From Shimia_B sp038527375 (GTDB lineage: Bacteria; Pseudomonadota; Alphaproteobacteria; Rhodobacterales; Rhodobacteraceae): 20,622 bases of DNA. Every line of letters begins with the position of its first letter. The stretch's first letter is position 1. The stretch is taken from assembly GCA_038527375.1 (NCBI GenBank), contig JBCBFU010000053.1, positions 1 through 20,622 of the forward strand. The letters run 5' to 3'. The position numbers were made by a program, and so were the translations under genes. Shown here in pieces: positions 1 through 7,674 of this stretch. The notes beneath the pieces are model-generated. The model worked only from the letters and a program-made list of their open reading frames with translations. It ran no database searches and had not been told where the DNA came from.

Positions 1-25
1 CAAGCTGATGCCGCTGTCCCCTTAC

Positions 26-41
26 GCCCCGACGGCGGGGC
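26..41 (-). terminator. Possible hairpin downstream of the DUF4175 gene
   Basis: A perfect 6-bp stem (GCCCCG at 26-31, CGGGGC at 36-41) with a 4-base loop lies 7 bases past the DUF4175 stop codon on the minus strand. No T-run follows it on that strand, so it is not a classical intrinsic terminator. It could be an RNA 3'-end stabiliser or chance in GC-rich DNA. Confidence 0.3.
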
Positions 42-48
42 AGGGTAC

Positions 49-2757
49 CTAGAACCTTTCCAACAGACGTCTGAGGTAATCCCGCTCGGTCTCTGGCCGG
101 TCCGCTTCGGCACTGCGACGGCGAATTTCATCGAGCAGCTCCTCGGCCCGGCGGTACACATCCTGCGTATCGCCCAACTCTTCGTCTGAGGCGAGCGCGC
201 CATTGCCATTTGGATCGCGGCCCAGGGGATCGCGCTGCTGCGGGTTGGCATTGCCTTGATCCTGACCGTTCTGGTTGCCTTGACCGGGCTGGGCCTGCTG
301 CTGTTCCTGCTGCATCGCGTCGCCCAGATTGCGCATGCCCTCGCGCAGGGCCTCCATCGCGTCGGCCTGATTGTCGATTGCCTCGGCCAGATCATCGCGA
401 CCCAACGCATCGGCGGCGTCATCCATTGCCTCGCCCGCGCGGCCCAATGCTTCGCGCGCCGCGTCGCCTTCGGGCGTGCCCGCGCCGGGCAGACCCTGCT
501 GCAGGCGTCCCAACTGGTCGCGCAGATTGCGCTGGCGTTGCGTCAGGTCGCCGCGCAGATCGCCTTCGCCGGAGTTCTGACCTTGGGTCTGACCTTGGCC
601 GCCGCCCTGCGGTTGCTGACCGGGTTGGCCGCCTTGGGGGCCGTTCTGCGCCTGCTGCCCGTCCTGATCGCCACCGGGCTGCGCGCCTTCGCCGGGTTGC
701 TGGCCCTGCTGCTGGCCGCCTTGGTCTGTGTGTTCCTGCCCGCGCCCCTGACCGCCACTGCGGCCCTCGTTCTGCGCGTTGTCACCGGCCTGTGCGTTCG
801 GGTTGAACTGCTCCTGCAACTGGCGGAAGGCATCGTCGCTCAGCCCCTGCTGCTCGCGCAGGGTTTCGGCGAGATCCTCCATGGCCTGCTGACCCTCGGA
901 TTGCTGGCCTTCGCCGCCCTGCTGGCCTTGGGTGACCTGCATGTTCTCCATCATCTGCTGAAGCTGTTGCAGCAACTCCTGCGCCTCGGCCATGCGGCCC
1001 TCCTCCATGAGGCGCTGAATTTCATCCAGCATGTCCTGCAGGTCCTGCTGGGTCATCTCCTGCATGTTTTCAGGGTTGGTGGGTTGCTGCTGTTGCTGGC
1101 TGGGGTCCTGACTTTCGGCGAGCTGCTGCATGTAGTCCTGCATCGCCTCGCGCAGTTCCTGCATCAGCTCTGCGATCTCTTCGTCCGTCGCGCCGTTTTC
1201 GATGGCTTCCTGCAGGCGCTCCTGTGCGCGGCGCAGACGTTCGGCCGCGTCGTTCAGATCACCCTCTTCGAGTTGGATGGCGAGGTCCCAGAGCACCTTG
1301 CTGATCTCGGCCTGCTGGTCGTCGGTCATGCCAAAAGGGGTGAGCGTTTCGATCCGGTTCATGACCGCCCGCAGCCGCAGGTATGATGTCTCCTGCCGGA
1401 ACAGATCCTGCCCGTCATAGGTCACGGCGCGCAGCACTTGGGTGATCCGGGGGCTGTTCTCGCGCGACCACAGCAGGTCGCGCCGGGCCTCGATCACGAC
1501 CTTGGCCATGGGATCGAAAAAGCGGCGACCGGGCAGGGTCTGTTCGCGCGCCTCGGACAGGCCCAACTGGCCGATGGCGTCCTCGACCTCAAGCTGCATG
1601 GACACGGGCAGATTGGCCCACGGATGCTCGGACAGATCGTCGATCAGGGTCTCGACGAAATCCCCGCGATCCCCGCTGATCGTCATCGGCAACTCGAGCG
1701 TCAGCGCCGCGCGCTCTTCCGGCGGGACAGCCAGCCCATAGCGACGGTCAACCGCGTCCAGATCGAGCGTGATCCGCGCCAACCCGCGCGTCACAGCAAA
1801 ATCGTCTATGGCGCGGAACGTTACGTCGAATTGCCCCGGTGTGCGGGGTTCATCCGACAAGGTCAGGGGCCGGCGGTCATATTCGACCGTTGGGGCAAGG
1901 TCCGGTGTAATCGCGATGTCCCACGCCCGCCCGCCGGGGCCGTTGATGGCAAGATAGCCGTCCTGCACAACCTCAAAACTTTGTGCCGCGGCGCTGGCGA
2001 CCTGGACCTCACCCGTTTCGGCGGTCGCCGGGCGGGCAGAGATGCTTTCGTCCACGGTCAGGGCACCGACCTCGCCGTAAAGGCGCAGGGTGATCTGGCT
2101 GCCTTGCGGCACGTCGAGGACGTCATCGGTGATATCGGGCAGATATATCGTGGGCAGGCCCGTATAGCGCGGCGGCTCCACCCAGCCTTCCCACGATGGG
2201 CCAAAGCCTGCCTGCGCGGTGCCGGGGGCGAGGTCGCCCACCTGACCGACCCGCAGGATCGACCCGAACAGCAACCCCACGGCAAGGAGGAGCACAGCCA
2301 CATAACGCAGCGCAAAAGGATCGCGGCGCGATACCCGCAGGGCGGGCGTGACCGCTTGGGCCTGGGCAGCGCGGGTCATCATGCGGGCGCGGTGCGCGGA
2401 CCAAACGGCCTGTGCGGCGTCATCATCGCCGCCGATGGCAAGCGTGTCGCGCAGCGTGGAAATCGGGCGACCGGGCAGCGTGGCGTCCAGCTGCGCCTCA
2501 GCCTCGGCGCGCGAGGGCCAGCGGAACATCCGCAGCCCGCGCCAGAGCGCCCAGAGGGCTGCCCCTGCCGTCAAAACTGTCGCGGCCCAAGCGGCCTCGA
2601 GCGGGAGCGCGCCCAGCAGATCCAGCATCAGGGCGCCAAGTGCGGCGAGGCAGATCGACCAGAGCGGCCAGAAGGCCTGCGTAACCCGCTCCGCAAACAG
2701 ACCAACCCGCGTCCAGCCGATGGCGCGGCGCGTGCGTGCGGGAAGGGTGTTGGACAT
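49..2757 (-). CDS. TIGR02302/DUF4175 family membrane protein with Gln-rich tail
   Basis: This 902-residue protein is recognised as the alphaproteobacterial DUF4175 (TIGR02302) family, whose biochemical function is unknown. Three hydrophobic segments are visible at about 29-49, 53-73 and 150-169. A large, probably periplasmic region follows. From about residue 500 there are acidic alpha-helical, coiled-coil-like stretches (repeated EEIAELMQEL-like heptads), and then a low-complexity region of about 250 residues dominated by Q, G, N and P. The last 60 residues return to ordinary charged helix ending RRLLERF. The start has an AGGA six bases upstream. The gene lies 53 bases downstream of lysA on the same strand and may be co-transcribed with it. 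A cell-envelope role is inferred from topology only. Confidence 0.88.
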   Translation of the reverse strand: MSNTLPARTRRAIGWTRVGLFAERVTQAFWPLWSICLAALGALMLDLLGALPLEAAWAATVLTAGAALWALWRGLRMFRWPSRAEAEAQLDATLPGRPISTLRDTLAIGGDDDAAQAVWSAHRARMMTRAAQAQAVTPALRVSRRDPFALRYVAVLLLAVGLLFGSILRVGQVGDLAPGTAQAGFGPSWEGWVEPPRYTGLPTIYLPDITDDVLDVPQGSQITLRLYGEVGALTVDESISARPATAETGEVQVASAAAQSFEVVQDGYLAINGPGGRAWDIAITPDLAPTVEYDRRPLTLSDEPRTPGQFDVTFRAIDDFAVTRGLARITLDLDAVDRRYGLAVPPEERAALTLELPMTISGDRGDFVETLIDDLSEHPWANLPVSMQLEVEDAIGQLGLSEAREQTLPGRRFFDPMAKVVIEARRDLLWSRENSPRITQVLRAVTYDGQDLFRQETSYLRLRAVMNRIETLTPFGMTDDQQAEISKVLWDLAIQLEEGDLNDAAERLRRAQERLQEAIENGATDEEIAELMQELREAMQDYMQQLAESQDPSQQQQQPTNPENMQEMTQQDLQDMLDEIQRLMEEGRMAEAQELLQQLQQMMENMQVTQGQQGGEGQQSEGQQAMEDLAETLREQQGLSDDAFRQLQEQFNPNAQAGDNAQNEGRSGGQGRGQEHTDQGGQQQGQQPGEGAQPGGDQDGQQAQNGPQGGQPGQQPQGGGQGQTQGQNSGEGDLRGDLTQRQRNLRDQLGRLQQGLPGAGTPEGDAAREALGRAGEAMDDAADALGRDDLAEAIDNQADAMEALREGMRNLGDAMQQEQQQAQPGQGNQNGQDQGNANPQQRDPLGRDPNGNGALASDEELGDTQDVYRRAEELLDEIRRRSAEADRPETERDYLRRLLERF

Positions 2758-2770
2758 CGACGATCCTGCT

Positions 2771-2801
2771 CTGACTGGTCTGCCCGGGGGATACCGGTCA
2801 G
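2771..2801 (-). other. Inverted repeat between lysA and DUF4175 gene
   Basis: CTGACTGGT (2771-2779) and ACCGGTCAG (2793-2801) can pair over 9 bp with one G-U wobble, around a 13-base loop. It fills most of the lysA/DUF4175 spacer. There is no T-run, so it is more likely an RNA processing or stability hairpin than a terminator. Confidence 0.3.
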
Positions 2802-2810
2802 ATCACGGCA

Positions 2811-4079
2811 TCATAGCCACGCAGGAATGGTATCGCGATTGATGATGTCGTCAAAGGTCGGGCGTGCGCGGATAACCGCGAATTGATCGCCTTGGACCAA
2901 AACCTCAGGGATCAGGGGCCGTGTGTTGTATTCGCTGGACATCACCGCGCCATAAGCGCCTGCGGATCGGAAGGCGACCAGATCGCCTGCTGAAATCTTG
3001 GGCATATCGCGGTGCTTGGCAAAGGTGTCGCCGCTTTCGCAAACGGGCCCGACGATGTCATAGCGCGCAGGCTCGGCCCCCGGTGCGGGCTCGATGACGG
3101 GCACGATGTCGTGGTGCGCGCCGTACATGGCCGGGCGGATCAGGTCGTTCATGGCCGCGTCGAGGATCAGGAATTCGCGATCCTCGCCCGATTTCACGTA
3201 GATGGCTGCCGCCACCAGAAGGCCGGAATTGCCGGAGACGAGCCGCCCCGGTTCGATCTCGATCTCGCATCCCAGGTGGCCGACGGTTTCGCGGATCAAG
3301 GCCCCGTATTCCGTGGGCGAGGGCGGCGCGATGTTCGAGCGTTCGTAGGGAATGCCAAGCCCGCCGCCCAGATCGAGCCTGCGGATGGTATGTCCGTCTG
3401 CCCGCAATGTCTCGGTCAGGTCGGCAACCTTTTGATAGGCCAGCCGGAAGGGTTCCAGATCGACAAGTTGCGAGCCGATATGGACGTCGATCCCGATCAC
3501 CTCCAGCCCCGGTAGCGCGGCGGCCATGGCATAGACCTCCTGCGCGCGGGAAATGGGGATGCCGAACTTGTCGCCCTTGCGGCCCGTCGCGATTTTCTCG
3601 TTGGTCTTGGCGTCCACATCGGGGTTCACCCGGATGGTGATGGGCGCAGTGAGGCCAAGGCCGGTAGCAACCTCTGACAGGGCCTGCATCTCCGGCTCAG
3701 ACTCAACGTTGAACTGGCGGATGCCACCGGTCAGCGCTTGGCGCATCTCCGCGCGGGTCTTGCCCACGCCGGAGAAGACGATGCGGTCGCCGGGCACGCC
3801 TGCTGCGCGTGCGCGGGCGTATTCGCCGCCCGACACCACGTCCATGCCCGCACCCGCATCGCCCAAAAGCTTGAGGATCGCCTGGTTGGATGCGCTTTTC
3901 ATGGCAAAGCAAACGAGGTGGTCGTCAGCCCAGGACAGCGCGTCGTCGAACAGGCGGAAATGGCGCAGGAGCGTAGCCGCCGAGTAGACATAAAACGGCG
4001 TGCCAACGCTGGCCGCGATGTCGGCGATGGCCACGTCTTCGGCGTGCAGCGCGCCGTTTCTGTAGAGAAAATGATCCAT
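2811..4079 (-). CDS. lysA: Diaminopimelate decarboxylase
   Basis: A 422-residue PLP enzyme of fold type III. It decarboxylates meso-2,6-diaminopimelate to L-lysine, the last step of lysine synthesis, in the cytoplasm. The PLP lysine is K61 in the FAMKSASNQA motif. H200 in DVHIGSQ, the glycine-rich phosphate loop GGGLG (238-242), EPGR (276-279) and the CESGDTF motif with C347 are all present, and the length is normal for the family. The ATG start at 4079 gives the usual N-terminus, although the Shine-Dalgarno sequence is weak (AGGTCGCGG). In many Rhodobacterales lysA follows argH. Here the upstream neighbour is mcl1 and no argH is seen. The DUF4175 gene follows on the same strand. Confidence 0.97.
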   Translation of the reverse strand: MDHFLYRNGALHAEDVAIADIAASVGTPFYVYSAATLLRHFRLFDDALSWADDHLVCFAMKSASNQAILKLLGDAGAGMDVVSGGEYARARAAGVPGDRIVFSGVGKTRAEMRQALTGGIRQFNVESEPEMQALSEVATGLGLTAPITIRVNPDVDAKTNEKIATGRKGDKFGIPISRAQEVYAMAAALPGLEVIGIDVHIGSQLVDLEPFRLAYQKVADLTETLRADGHTIRRLDLGGGLGIPYERSNIAPPSPTEYGALIRETVGHLGCEIEIEPGRLVSGNSGLLVAAAIYVKSGEDREFLILDAAMNDLIRPAMYGAHHDIVPVIEPAPGAEPARYDIVGPVCESGDTFAKHRDMPKISAGDLVAFRSAGAYGAVMSSEYNTRPLIPEVLVQGDQFAVIRARPTFDDIINRDTIPAWL

Positions 4080-4149
4080 GTCTGCGCGTTACCGCGACCT
4101 AGCGTGCAGGGCAAGTATCGGGGGCAAGCCGCCCGTCAAATGAGGAGGG

Positions 4150-4202
4150 CCGCCCTTGCCGGGCACAGCCCACCCGCCCACCCCTGCACCCGGCAAGGGC
4201 GG
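4150..4202. repeat. 14-bp perfect inverted repeat between mcl1 and lysA
   Basis: CCGCCCTTGCCGGG at 4150-4163 and its exact complement at 4189-4202 enclose 25 bases. The element begins 12 bases beyond the mcl1 stop codon in the direction of mcl1 transcription. It may serve as the mcl1 terminator or 3'-stabilising hairpin, although only a few T residues follow on that strand. A dispersed REP-like palindrome is the alternative. Confidence 0.6.
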
Positions 4203-4213
4203 GACCCGTCTGG

Positions 4214-5173
4214 TTAGCTTTCCGCCAGAAGCTCGGCCTGTTTGACGATAACCTCGGCTTGTTTGATCGAGGCGATATCGACCAGCCGGCCTTTGTACAC
4301 GGTCGCGCCTGCGCCGTCCTTTTTGGCCTGCTCCATCGCCGCGAGGATTTCGCGCGCCTCAGACACGGCGGCTTCGGACGGTGTGAAGACCTCGTTGGCG
4401 AGTGCCACCTGTTTGGGGTGGATGGCCCATTTGCCGACCATGCCCAAGGTGGCCGATCGCAGTGCCTGTGCACGGTAGCCTTCGTCGTCGGAGAAATCGC
4501 CGAACGGCCCGTCGACGGGCAAAACGCCATGGGTGCGGCAGGCCGCGACGATGGCGGTCTGCGCCCAATGCCACGGGTCGGACCAGTGTTTTTGGCCCTC
4601 GTGCAGCATGTAGTAGTTTTCCTGTGTGCCGCCGATGCCGGTGGTGGCCATACCCATGGAGGCGGCGAAATCGGCGGCGCCGAGGCTCATCGCGGCCATG
4701 CGGGGGGAGGCTGCGGCGATCTCCTCCACATGGGCGATGCCGGCGGCGCTTTCGATGATGACCTCAAACGTGATGGGCTTGGTGCGGCCCTTGGCGGTCT
4801 CGATGGCCGTCACCAGCGCGTCGACGGCGTAGATGTCGGAGGCATTGCCAACCTTGGGGATCATGATCTGGTCGAGGCGGTCGGAGGCTTTTTCAAGCAA
4901 ATCAACCACATCCCGGTACCAATAGGGCGTGTCCAGCCCGTTGATCCGCACGGAAAGTGTTTTGGTCCCCCAGTCCACATCATGCGTGGCCGCGATGATG
5001 TTTTCGCGGGCTGCGTCCTTGTCATCGGGCGCGACGGAGTCTTCGAGGTCGAGGTTCATCACATCCGCAGCGGAGGCCGCCATCTTTTCGAAGATTGCCG
5101 GGCGGGAGCCGGGGCCAAAAAGCTGGCACCGGTTGGGGCGGGCAAGGGGGGCGGGCTGCAGACGGAAGGACAT
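4214..5173 (-). CDS. mcl1: L-malyl-CoA/beta-methylmalyl-CoA lyase
   Basis: A 319-residue enzyme of the HpcH/HpaI aldolase / citrate lyase beta family. It cleaves (3S)-malyl-CoA to acetyl-CoA plus glyoxylate and beta-methylmalyl-CoA to propionyl-CoA plus glyoxylate in the ethylmalonyl-CoA pathway of acetate assimilation. The conserved arginine R76 (VRINGL) and the Mg-binding residues E141 (VIIESAAG) and D168 (LGAADFA) are at the positions known from the Rhodobacter sphaeroides enzyme, which is 318 residues long. The frame is open 23 codons further upstream, but the ATG at 5173 gives the family N-terminus MSFRLQP and has a nearby GAGG. It is divergent from dgcN across a 243-bp region. Confidence 0.95.
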   Translation of the reverse strand: MSFRLQPAPLARPNRCQLFGPGSRPAIFEKMAASAADVMNLDLEDSVAPDDKDAARENIIAATHDVDWGTKTLSVRINGLDTPYWYRDVVDLLEKASDRLDQIMIPKVGNASDIYAVDALVTAIETAKGRTKPITFEVIIESAAGIAHVEEIAAASPRMAAMSLGAADFAASMGMATTGIGGTQENYYMLHEGQKHWSDPWHWAQTAIVAACRTHGVLPVDGPFGDFSDDEGYRAQALRSATLGMVGKWAIHPKQVALANEVFTPSEAAVSEAREILAAMEQAKKDGAGATVYKGRLVDIASIKQAEVIVKQAELLAES

Positions 5174-5224
5174 TGGGCGACCTCGCAATATCGTTTCATT
5201 ATTGGTGCGATGTGCGATATAAAA

Positions 5225-5242
5225 TTGCGCGCCGCAGCGCAA
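5225..5242. promoter_or_regulatory. Palindrome TTGCGC-N6-GCGCAA upstream of mcl1
   Basis: This is a perfect 6-bp dyad (5225-5230 and 5237-5242) in the mcl1/dgcN divergent region, 52-69 bases before the mcl1 start. The octamer GCAGCGCA in its right half (5234-5241) recurs at 5256-5263. It is a candidate regulator binding site; the regulator is not known. Confidence 0.4.
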
Positions 5243-5253
5243 CGGGATTCTTG

Positions 5254-5264
5254 CTGCAGCGCAG
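5254..5264. promoter_or_regulatory. CTGC-N3-GCAG site, PhaR-type operator candidate
   Basis: CTGCAGCGCAG matches the CTGC-N3-GCAG dyad described for PhaR, the polyhydroxybutyrate-responsive repressor of Rhodobacter. It lies in the mcl1/dgcN divergent region, about 80-90 bases before mcl1 and about 150 bases before dgcN. Control of mcl1 would make sense because the ethylmalonyl-CoA pathway and PHB synthesis share acetoacetyl-CoA and hydroxybutyryl-CoA. The assignment rests on the motif alone. Confidence 0.35.
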
Positions 5265-5416
5265 AGTTTTTGCCGTGACGAGTATTTCGGTTTATTGTTC
5301 GAAGAAAGCGACCCAAATACGAATTTTCTCCCGCAATTTTCACACAGCGCAGGTTCTTTTGCGGATCATTTGCCGCCAATGGCGGCTAGGGTTCGCAAAA
5401 CCTGTCGGAGGCCCCC

Positions 5417-6418
5417 ATGATTCCCACCCCTTACCTTCTGTTTCTGGGCGACGCGCCCGACCAACTGGCCGCCAAGGTCGCCCAAGGCATCAAGGATTGG
5501 CGCCCGGAGAATGCTGTTGGCCAGTTTCGGATGGCCGGTTGCGGGGCCGACTTGAAGCTTACCGACATGACCTTAGAGGAAGGTAAAGCCGCCGGGGCCA
5601 AGACGCTGGTGATCGGCGTGGCGAACCGGGGCGGCGTGATTTCGGAGGCGTGGAAAGAGGTTCTGCGCGAGGCGATCCAGATGGGATATGACATCGCGTC
5701 GGGCCTGCATAACCTGCTGCGGGACGAGAACGATCTGGTGGCCGAAGCCAAGCGCGCGGGCACGCAGCTGCATGATGTGCGGGTGCCGTCGGTGGCCTAC
5801 CCGATCGCCAACGGGATCAAACGCAGCGGCAAGCGGATGCTGGCCGTGGGCACCGATTGCTCAGTCGGCAAGATGTATACGGGGCTGGCCGTAGACGCCG
5901 AGATGCGCAAGCGCGGCATGAAGTCGACATTCGCGCCCACGGGGCAGACCGGGATCCTCGTGACCGGGCGGGGTGTGCCGTTAGATGCTGTTATTGCTGA
6001 CTTTATGGCCGGTGCGGTCGAGTGGCTGACGCCGGACAATGACGACGATCACTGGGACCTGATCGAGGGGCAGGGGAGCCTCTATCACGTGTCCTATTCG
6101 GGTGTGACGATGGCGCTGATCCATGGTGGGCAGCCCGACGCGCTTGTCCTGAGCCACGAGCCGACGCGCGCCCATATGCGGGGCTTGCCTGATTACGGGC
6201 TGCCGTCGCTGGAGGCGCTGCGCGACACCGCACTGCCATTGGCGCAGATCGCGAACCCGGCCTGCAAGGTCACCGGCATTTCGATCAATACGCAGCATCT
6301 GTCCGAGGATGAGGCGCTGAGCCTGTGCGAAGAAACCGAAAAGCGCATGGGTCTGCCCACGGTCGATCCGTTCCGCCACGGGGCCGGACGTCTGGTCGAT
6401 GCGTTGGATGCGATCTGA
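5417..6418 (+). CDS. dgcN: D-glutamate N-acetyltransferase DgcN (DUF1611)
   Basis: This 333-residue protein is recognised as the DUF1611 family, whose characterised marine member DgcN acetylates D-glutamate to N-acetyl-D-glutamate. An N-terminal alpha/beta domain is followed by a P-loop-like segment GTDCSVGKM (145-153) and by conserved stretches FAPTGQTG (172-179), IEGQGSLYH (216-224) and LVLSHEPTR (243-251). The ATG at 5417 follows CGGAGG with a 5-base gap. The next gene is the partner racemase dgcA, and this pairing is the main support for the specific name. The product is expected to be cytoplasmic. DUF1611 proteins were long annotated as hypothetical or NAD-dependent epimerase-related, so without the neighbour the call would be family level only. 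Confidence 0.88.
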   Translation: MIPTPYLLFLGDAPDQLAAKVAQGIKDWRPENAVGQFRMAGCGADLKLTDMTLEEGKAAGAKTLVIGVANRGGVISEAWKEVLREAIQMGYDIASGLHNLLRDENDLVAEAKRAGTQLHDVRVPSVAYPIANGIKRSGKRMLAVGTDCSVGKMYTGLAVDAEMRKRGMKSTFAPTGQTGILVTGRGVPLDAVIADFMAGAVEWLTPDNDDDHWDLIEGQGSLYHVSYSGVTMALIHGGQPDALVLSHEPTRAHMRGLPDYGLPSLEALRDTALPLAQIANPACKVTGISINTQHLSEDEALSLCEETEKRMGLPTVDPFRHGAGRLVDALDAI

Positions 6419-6462
6419 GGGGTAACGATTGGCCTGCCTGCGTTTTGGGCCGGGCACACCCC

Positions 6463-6517
6463 GTACACATTGCGTACACCGGGCGTACACCAAGCGTACA
6501 TACCCGGTACATACCGC
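6463..6517. repeat. Five tandem 11-bp GTACAY repeats
   Basis: GTACAC starts at 6463, 6474 and 6485, and GTACAT at 6496 and 6507, each exactly 11 bp after the last. The unit is GTACAY followed by five variable bases. It lies in the 190-bp gap between dgcN and dgcA. A period near one helical turn puts every GTAC core on the same face of the DNA, which suits cooperative protein binding. It is not a CRISPR array (period too short, no spacers) and encodes no plausible peptide. Confidence 0.75.
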
Positions 6518-6608
6518 AGGCGCAGCATGAATGTGTTAACGCAGCATGGGGTGGCGTGTGTGGGTTTGAGTATTTTTGGACCATCGAAAGAGGGGGCGCG
6601 GCGCAGAT

Positions 6609-7574
6609 ATGGCAATTGAGGTGATGGCCGAGACCTTTCGCCTGGCGGAAGTGTTCACGATCTCGCGCGGGTCGCGGACAGAGGCCGAGGTGTTGACCGT
6701 GCGGGTGTCGCGCGATGGCGTCACGGGCTGGGGGGAGTGTGTTCCCTACAAGCGGTATGGCGAAACGCTGGCCTCGGTCACCGAACAGATTACCGATTTG
6801 CCCGACGCGGTCACACGCTCAGACTTGCAGGAGGCGATGCCCGCCGGGGCTGGGCGCAATGCTGTGGACTGTGCGCTGTGGGATCTGGAGTGCAAATTGG
6901 CGGGGGCGCGGGCGTGGGATCTGGCCGGGTTGCCCGTGCCGGGGCCCGAGATCACGGCCTATACCCTGTCGCTGGCTGCGCCGGGGGAGATGGAGGCGCA
7001 GGCGCGCAAGCATGCCCATCGGCCGCTTCTCAAGATCAAGCTTGGCACGCCCGATGACATGCCGAGGCTAGAGGCCGTGCGGCGGGGCGCGCCCGGGGCC
7101 ACCATTATCGTGGATGCCAATGAAGGCTGGAGCGCGGAGATCTATTCCGATCTTGCGCCCCACATGGTGCGGTTGGGTGTGGCGCTGGTGGAGCAACCTT
7201 TGCCCGCCGCCGAGGATGACGCGCTTCTGGGGCTGGAGCGGCCTTTGCCCGTTTGCGCCGATGAGAGCTGTCATGATCTGGCCAGCCTCCCCGCGCTCAA
7301 GGGCAAGTATGATGTGGTCAACATCAAGCTGGACAAGACCGGCGGGTTGACCGAGGCGCTGCGCCTGAAAGCCGCGGCGCAGGCCGAAGGATATGGCCTC
7401 ATGATGGGGTGCATGGTGGGGACGTCGCTGGCGATGGCCCCGGCGACCCTTGTGGCGCAGGGCATGGGAACGGTCGATCTGGATGGCCCGCTCCTGTTGG
7501 CCGAGGATCGCGATCCGCCGCTGGTTTTTGATGCCGCGGGCGTTCACCCGCCGCACGCGGCTTTGTGGGGGTGA
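6609..7574 (+). CDS. dgcA: N-acetyl-D-glutamate racemase DgcA, enolase superfamily
   Basis: A 321-residue member of the enolase superfamily (muconate-lactonizing / dipeptide epimerase-like subgroup). DgcA interconverts N-acetyl-D-glutamate and N-acetyl-L-glutamate after DgcN has acetylated D-glutamate. The general-base motif is K142-I-K144 and the second base lies in IKLDKTGG (K240/K243). Metal ligands are D169 (VDANEGW), E195 (VEQPLP) and D218 (ADES). I use the ATG at 6609, which follows AGAGGGGG; a TTG at 6576 is upstream in frame and an ATG at 6624 is a shorter alternative. Without dgcN next to it this could be called a dipeptide (Ala-Glu) epimerase; the neighbour decides. The dat gene follows after 100 bp. 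Confidence 0.87.
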   Translation: MAIEVMAETFRLAEVFTISRGSRTEAEVLTVRVSRDGVTGWGECVPYKRYGETLASVTEQITDLPDAVTRSDLQEAMPAGAGRNAVDCALWDLECKLAGARAWDLAGLPVPGPEITAYTLSLAAPGEMEAQARKHAHRPLLKIKLGTPDDMPRLEAVRRGAPGATIIVDANEGWSAEIYSDLAPHMVRLGVALVEQPLPAAEDDALLGLERPLPVCADESCHDLASLPALKGKYDVVNIKLDKTGGLTEALRLKAAAQAEGYGLMMGCMVGTSLAMAPATLVAQGMGTVDLDGPLLLAEDRDPPLVFDAAGVHPPHAALWG

Positions 7575-7600
7575 TGGGCGATGCACGCCACCCTTTGAGA

Positions 7601-7614
7601 TTGACCTTGCCCCA
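7601..7614 (+). promoter_or_regulatory. TTGAC-rich motif upstream of dat
   Basis: TTGACCTTGCCCCA lies 61-74 bases before the dat start. It shares 11 of 14 bases with the motif at 8650-8663 before the ompA-like gene. TTGACC would serve as a -35 element, but no good -10 hexamer sits at the standard distance, so this is only a candidate promoter part. Confidence 0.25.
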
Positions 7615-7674
7615 TGGGGGCGAAAGAAGACCGCAACGCGTTTTTTGGACGCCCGCTAGAAAGGACCGCATCCG

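Noticed and set aside
1438..2886. 482-codon open frame on the plus strand opposite the DUF4175 gene, and a second of 376 codons at 256-1386
   Set aside because: Both lie antisense to a complete conserved gene. Their translations are rich in R, G, A, H or simple L-runs without family motifs, as expected from a high-GC antisense frame.
4080..4213. Small lipoprotein gene often found before lysA in Rhodobacterales
   Set aside because: No frame with a lipobox or signal peptide is present; the gap is mostly the inverted repeat.
4259..5278. 339-codon plus-strand frame opposite mcl1
   Set aside because: Gly/Asp/Val-rich antisense frame; mcl1 has all catalytic residues on the other strand.
5380..5416. 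RamB- or PccR-type TTTGCAAA operator upstream of dgcN
   Set aside because: Only a single partial match (TTCGCAAA) is present, without the second half-site.
6463..6517. CRISPR array
   Set aside because: The repeats are only 6 conserved bases at an 11-bp period with no spacer-sized inserts and no cas genes nearby.
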